A program made the translations under genes and the position numbers. The notes beneath the pieces are model-generated. The model had not been told where the DNA came from. It was given only the letters and a program-made list of their open reading frames with translations, and searched no databases. From Streptococcaceae bacterium (GTDB lineage: Bacteria > Bacillota > Bacilli > Lactobacillales > Streptococcaceae), in the NCBI GenBank assembly GCA_031270325.1, contig JAISXW010000031.1:1-34974 (forward strand): DNA of 34,974 nucleotides, in the 5' to 3' direction. Positions 34,701 through 34,974 of this stretch are shown here, one piece after another; within the stretch, counting starts at the first letter, position 1, and every line of letters starts with the position of its first letter.

Positions 34701-34723
34701 TGTGTGTTGTTTTGATCTCTCAT
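28742..34723 (-). CDS. Giant exported multidomain protein, C-terminal glycine-rich domain
   Basis: 1993 residues from the ATG at 34723 (AGAGGTAG upstream; an in-frame start at 34882 has no such signal). A basic tail (1-17) and a long hydrophobic stretch (18-43, then VAA near 48-50) form a signal peptide or signal anchor. Residues about 54-164 are Ig-like (YQWE ... GTYSYRCKVTN). A long middle of repeated beta-sandwich segments follows (recurring IDY-x-NE motifs). Residues about 1557-1669 share a domain with the small surface protein (YTVTIPESIT ... GAYTGTLNFNF). Residues about 1680-1993 are a glycine-rich domain (FEAWGAGAQ, YIYVGES, GGGATDFR, IMVAGGGGGSA, GGGLTG), like those of ALK/LTK receptors and their bacterial relatives. 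There is no LPxTG. Probably a surface adhesin or filament; GC content is visibly higher than in the neighbours. Confidence 0.88.
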   Translation of the reverse strand: MRDQNNTHEHKKRIRSRVLALASIFLLVAGQLLTAAVPLLLLFPDRIVAATEVQSPVIDHQPVGGTFAKGAPLRLIVQAHSDDAGHLTYQWETKAASETEWRDVADEPDGAVGSDDDTIGKTAILNKVFTPEQVGTYSYRCKVTNTLSGNSAHVYTAETSVTVIDEIAAATYDTSNGKKTNGTAYTADDLQYYNGTKAFNQLYPTLLNGNFESGTTGNSYARKAGASNTVAYWDTTRGAVGSDDIKMLTITKGSGSTLGYATIANTTIYQEVATQPGRIYNWQFQQGGTASSAKNICAVIIGPASVDTTTIWPYGVDGSDDPAHPAEALTTQDNTFSKIIDQLKTDNGLTATTGDSVSDTDYDAWAALNDRQFAVTYLGHTYSVALTASTGTAFAAHSGSGTIPEGQGRTIVGVTTVAAQGGSANVGGFSVTSSPELEVSPTLDYSGAKHIKIQAQAGRAYALAEVRGTIVTNLASDLLNQTTFAGSQITPIPANTTNADDPTYATLGDGTWFYPNSAGELSFNGLESGKTYRVVSVPVGVISKAFGTNDSPTLVLDDANYKDLTIPAGTLTTSTTLGTITSGVKVGESSATGQIEIDKCEPNTQYALLKKTDGKWDTTTPVKDWMTGSVDNHSIKWDELNLSLGSDPTDYLVVSRPAPYTEITYQDAIASGVKVSFINPFNQETPSNSSWEIKANQVVRTSNQMKITLDKPLTNTDHGKGKVDIYDLITGQHLGAATKGSSNIYTLTIPTANQGHDLVVCLSAYDNVAKAVNAYAAPETLLIDYGNEIIYTTRQEGENTLKVIPTDIDYHMGNGTTFEQGTGVQPYSLTALLNTSPSETARTFHYTKHFDHATAVGEVSTLVVPARPAGPTVLTTGSPDVKIDYPNEQLTTARDDLTVNTVGSEKHDLPTGTTKLNDTRIGWQEIKSHAVEFGIKASDTAFTSAKTAYTIVAKAEAVTIGGVEVIDVGDGGQKLNLTTIKRGDTLVSGNYEYQINGTGTWYSLTVASGGTATINPFVKGNSYYIREKATDNAPASMRMTEEGGIISVQWVENMTAIYGQTDQTSNQGGMGKIILVNRSTTQAANQGGINIINDTSTAFSNSGLSTGSDSLAAGESKNFTVWSNGALDAGAYTANLQVTYKVGDDTTTEYKATAMMKTTIGLATWGENPVTLPTKANVEAGTAGSVTDTTLTLTLTLTNYTQLTGANLEYRLNNSAWTTLGAVTIGTSTLALTDLHPASSELVEVRVAADQNHHVSTIVSNTYYTRFKTPDFSDLRINYVTEIYDLPTENGGYTFQIAEPGKNNGNTFTAMNSSGSLTELLNDNVRWGIAIKLTHNAYTDGSGIVIIPASATFQTQQDTEGSTNERGTNMYRRGVPTLTTTPATAYQSTSDGIITNTGDTEAIDIAVKGSSVAIPANHGHEANNLASGEYTVRKIPTADQFASLSKDVVVEFGGYMIEVDVGDTDGEQVTMPGATGVWTQNGSRYSRVQSSSAPATYANTGPQRSLYRGFLTHTSGTATTTLETGLLIAADLSQDRMKDYVDPSDGVIRYGVKWVHLPAYTVTIPESITASHYDASTKADITVKTEYMPENERSLTVSTADKVAVTNSGETLELATSFDSKGADGASATSFTLDTDVEDVAKLTINRATTTPTKSGAYTGTLNFNFAVDDVVMPGTSDIEQDFYYTGEVQSFTALRAGTYQFEAWGAGAQYLNNSEKRSKGAYTKGEITLEAGQIVYIYVGESTAEKRVAFNGGATGTTGSNTDRWTAGGGATDFRITQGDNTADWNKNLSLNSRIMVAGGGGGSAYDGSTNATVSEIIGGAGGGLTGINGSYYEDTNKTGAGVAGLGGGQTAGGAAVTTTYATVNTSTAGAFGTGGIATNANVSGGGGGWYGGSSGARTSGTGAVTTGGGGSSFISGYSGCVAIADPSNDTANPRTHKTGDNSSVMTLGGRDYVFTSTSMIAGNATIPSWQIAGTQVTGNAGNGHARITFKR
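29174..29182 (-). repeat. G9 homopolymer in the glycine-rich domain of the giant gene
   Basis: Nine C on the plus strand encode GGG at about residue 1847 (GLGGGQT). The tract is in frame as sequenced. Gain or loss of one base would cut off about 145 C-terminal residues. Confidence 0.85.
31131..31157 (-). repeat. In-frame hexanucleotide repeat (Thr-Leu)
   Basis: Four or so tandem GTCAGG units encode TLTLTLTL near residue 1193 of the giant protein. Slippage by one unit would alter length by two residues without a frameshift. Confidence 0.75.
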
Positions 34724-34946
34724 GACACTACCTCTTGTTTCACAAAGGCACAACCGGCCCTCTGTGACTGTCGTCTGCACGGCAGATACGCTACCGCCCC
34801 AACGACACCTCCCTTGTAAAAATTGATCGCCAGCTCCTGCTTCTTCATTGCTAACAAAGCCAACAAGCTGAACCCAAACCAAACGTCGCCTTCTGCCTCA
34901 GCAAGTTCGGTTTTCGATCACTTACCCAGCGAACAAGCTTACCATT
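34724..34946 (-). other. Upstream region of the giant surface gene
   Basis: Holds the leader of the giant gene. A GGAGGTG (plus CACCTCC near 34807-34813) about 90 bases before the ATG recalls the boxes before the two downstream genes. I could not identify a convincing promoter, and no gene is supported. Confidence 0.35.
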
Positions 34947-34974
34947 GTCTGTCTGTCTGTCTGTCTGTCTGTCT
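34947..34974. repeat. GTCT tetranucleotide repeat at the window edge
   Basis: Seven perfect GTCT copies run to the last base, so the true length is unknown. On the minus strand it is (AGAC)n. Slippage here would shift any frame that crosses it, and the window may end here because the repeat broke the assembly. Confidence 0.9.

Overview
The window looks like a chromosomal contig from a low-GC Gram-positive coccus of the Streptococcaceae, most like Lactococcus/Pseudolactococcus. The evidence is a mannose-family PTS operon followed by a DUF956 (ManO) gene and a T-box-controlled serS, a ferredoxin/LysM/cmk/ebsA neighbourhood, a YtoI-type regulator next to a DHH phosphoesterase, and lactococcal-style maltodextrin transporter genes. 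Assignment is by recalled family resemblance and gene order; no database search was run.

Layout. 1-3513: the end of a maltodextrin ABC transporter operon (5'-truncated malE, intact malF and malG). 3532-3817: thirteen 22-bp tandem units. 3821-7219: cell-envelope and housekeeping genes (LCP ligase, cmk, LysM membrane protein, ferredoxin, EbsA). 7305-8905: intergenic repeats around a TMEM175-like channel gene. 8903-13672: a LysR regulator divergent from the glucose/mannose PTS operon ptnAB-ptnC-ptnD, then manO. 13741-14056: more repeats. 14203-15694: serS with its T-box leader. 15837-21583: a mostly minus-strand block (two GNATs, BI-1-like protein, MaoC-like hot-dog protein, HD protein, DHH phosphoesterase, YtoI-like regulator) plus divergent yueI. 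21661-24157: a directly repeated 17-20 bp sequence flanks one gene for a large secreted protein of unknown function. 24302-25527: tadA and a metallo-beta-lactamase protein. 25598-26825: about 1.2 kb of repeats. 27035-34723: a three-gene minus-strand surface module: a 1993-residue exported protein with a C-terminal glycine-rich domain, a single-pass membrane protein, and a small exported protein sharing a domain with the giant one.

Three patterns stand out. (i) Several intergenic regions hold sequence-unrelated tandem arrays that all have a 21- or 22-bp period and often dyad symmetry inside each unit, with base changes on one arm matched on the other. (ii) Six genes share one promoter geometry, TG-N-(-10 hexamer)-N6-ATG with no Shine-Dalgarno, predicting leaderless mRNAs. 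(iii) The surface module carries homopolymeric G tracts: G11 in the signal-peptide region of the small protein, which puts it out of frame as sequenced, and G9 inside the giant gene. A GTCT repeat lies at the window edge upstream. This suggests a phase-variable surface system, with sequencing error as the main alternative for G11.
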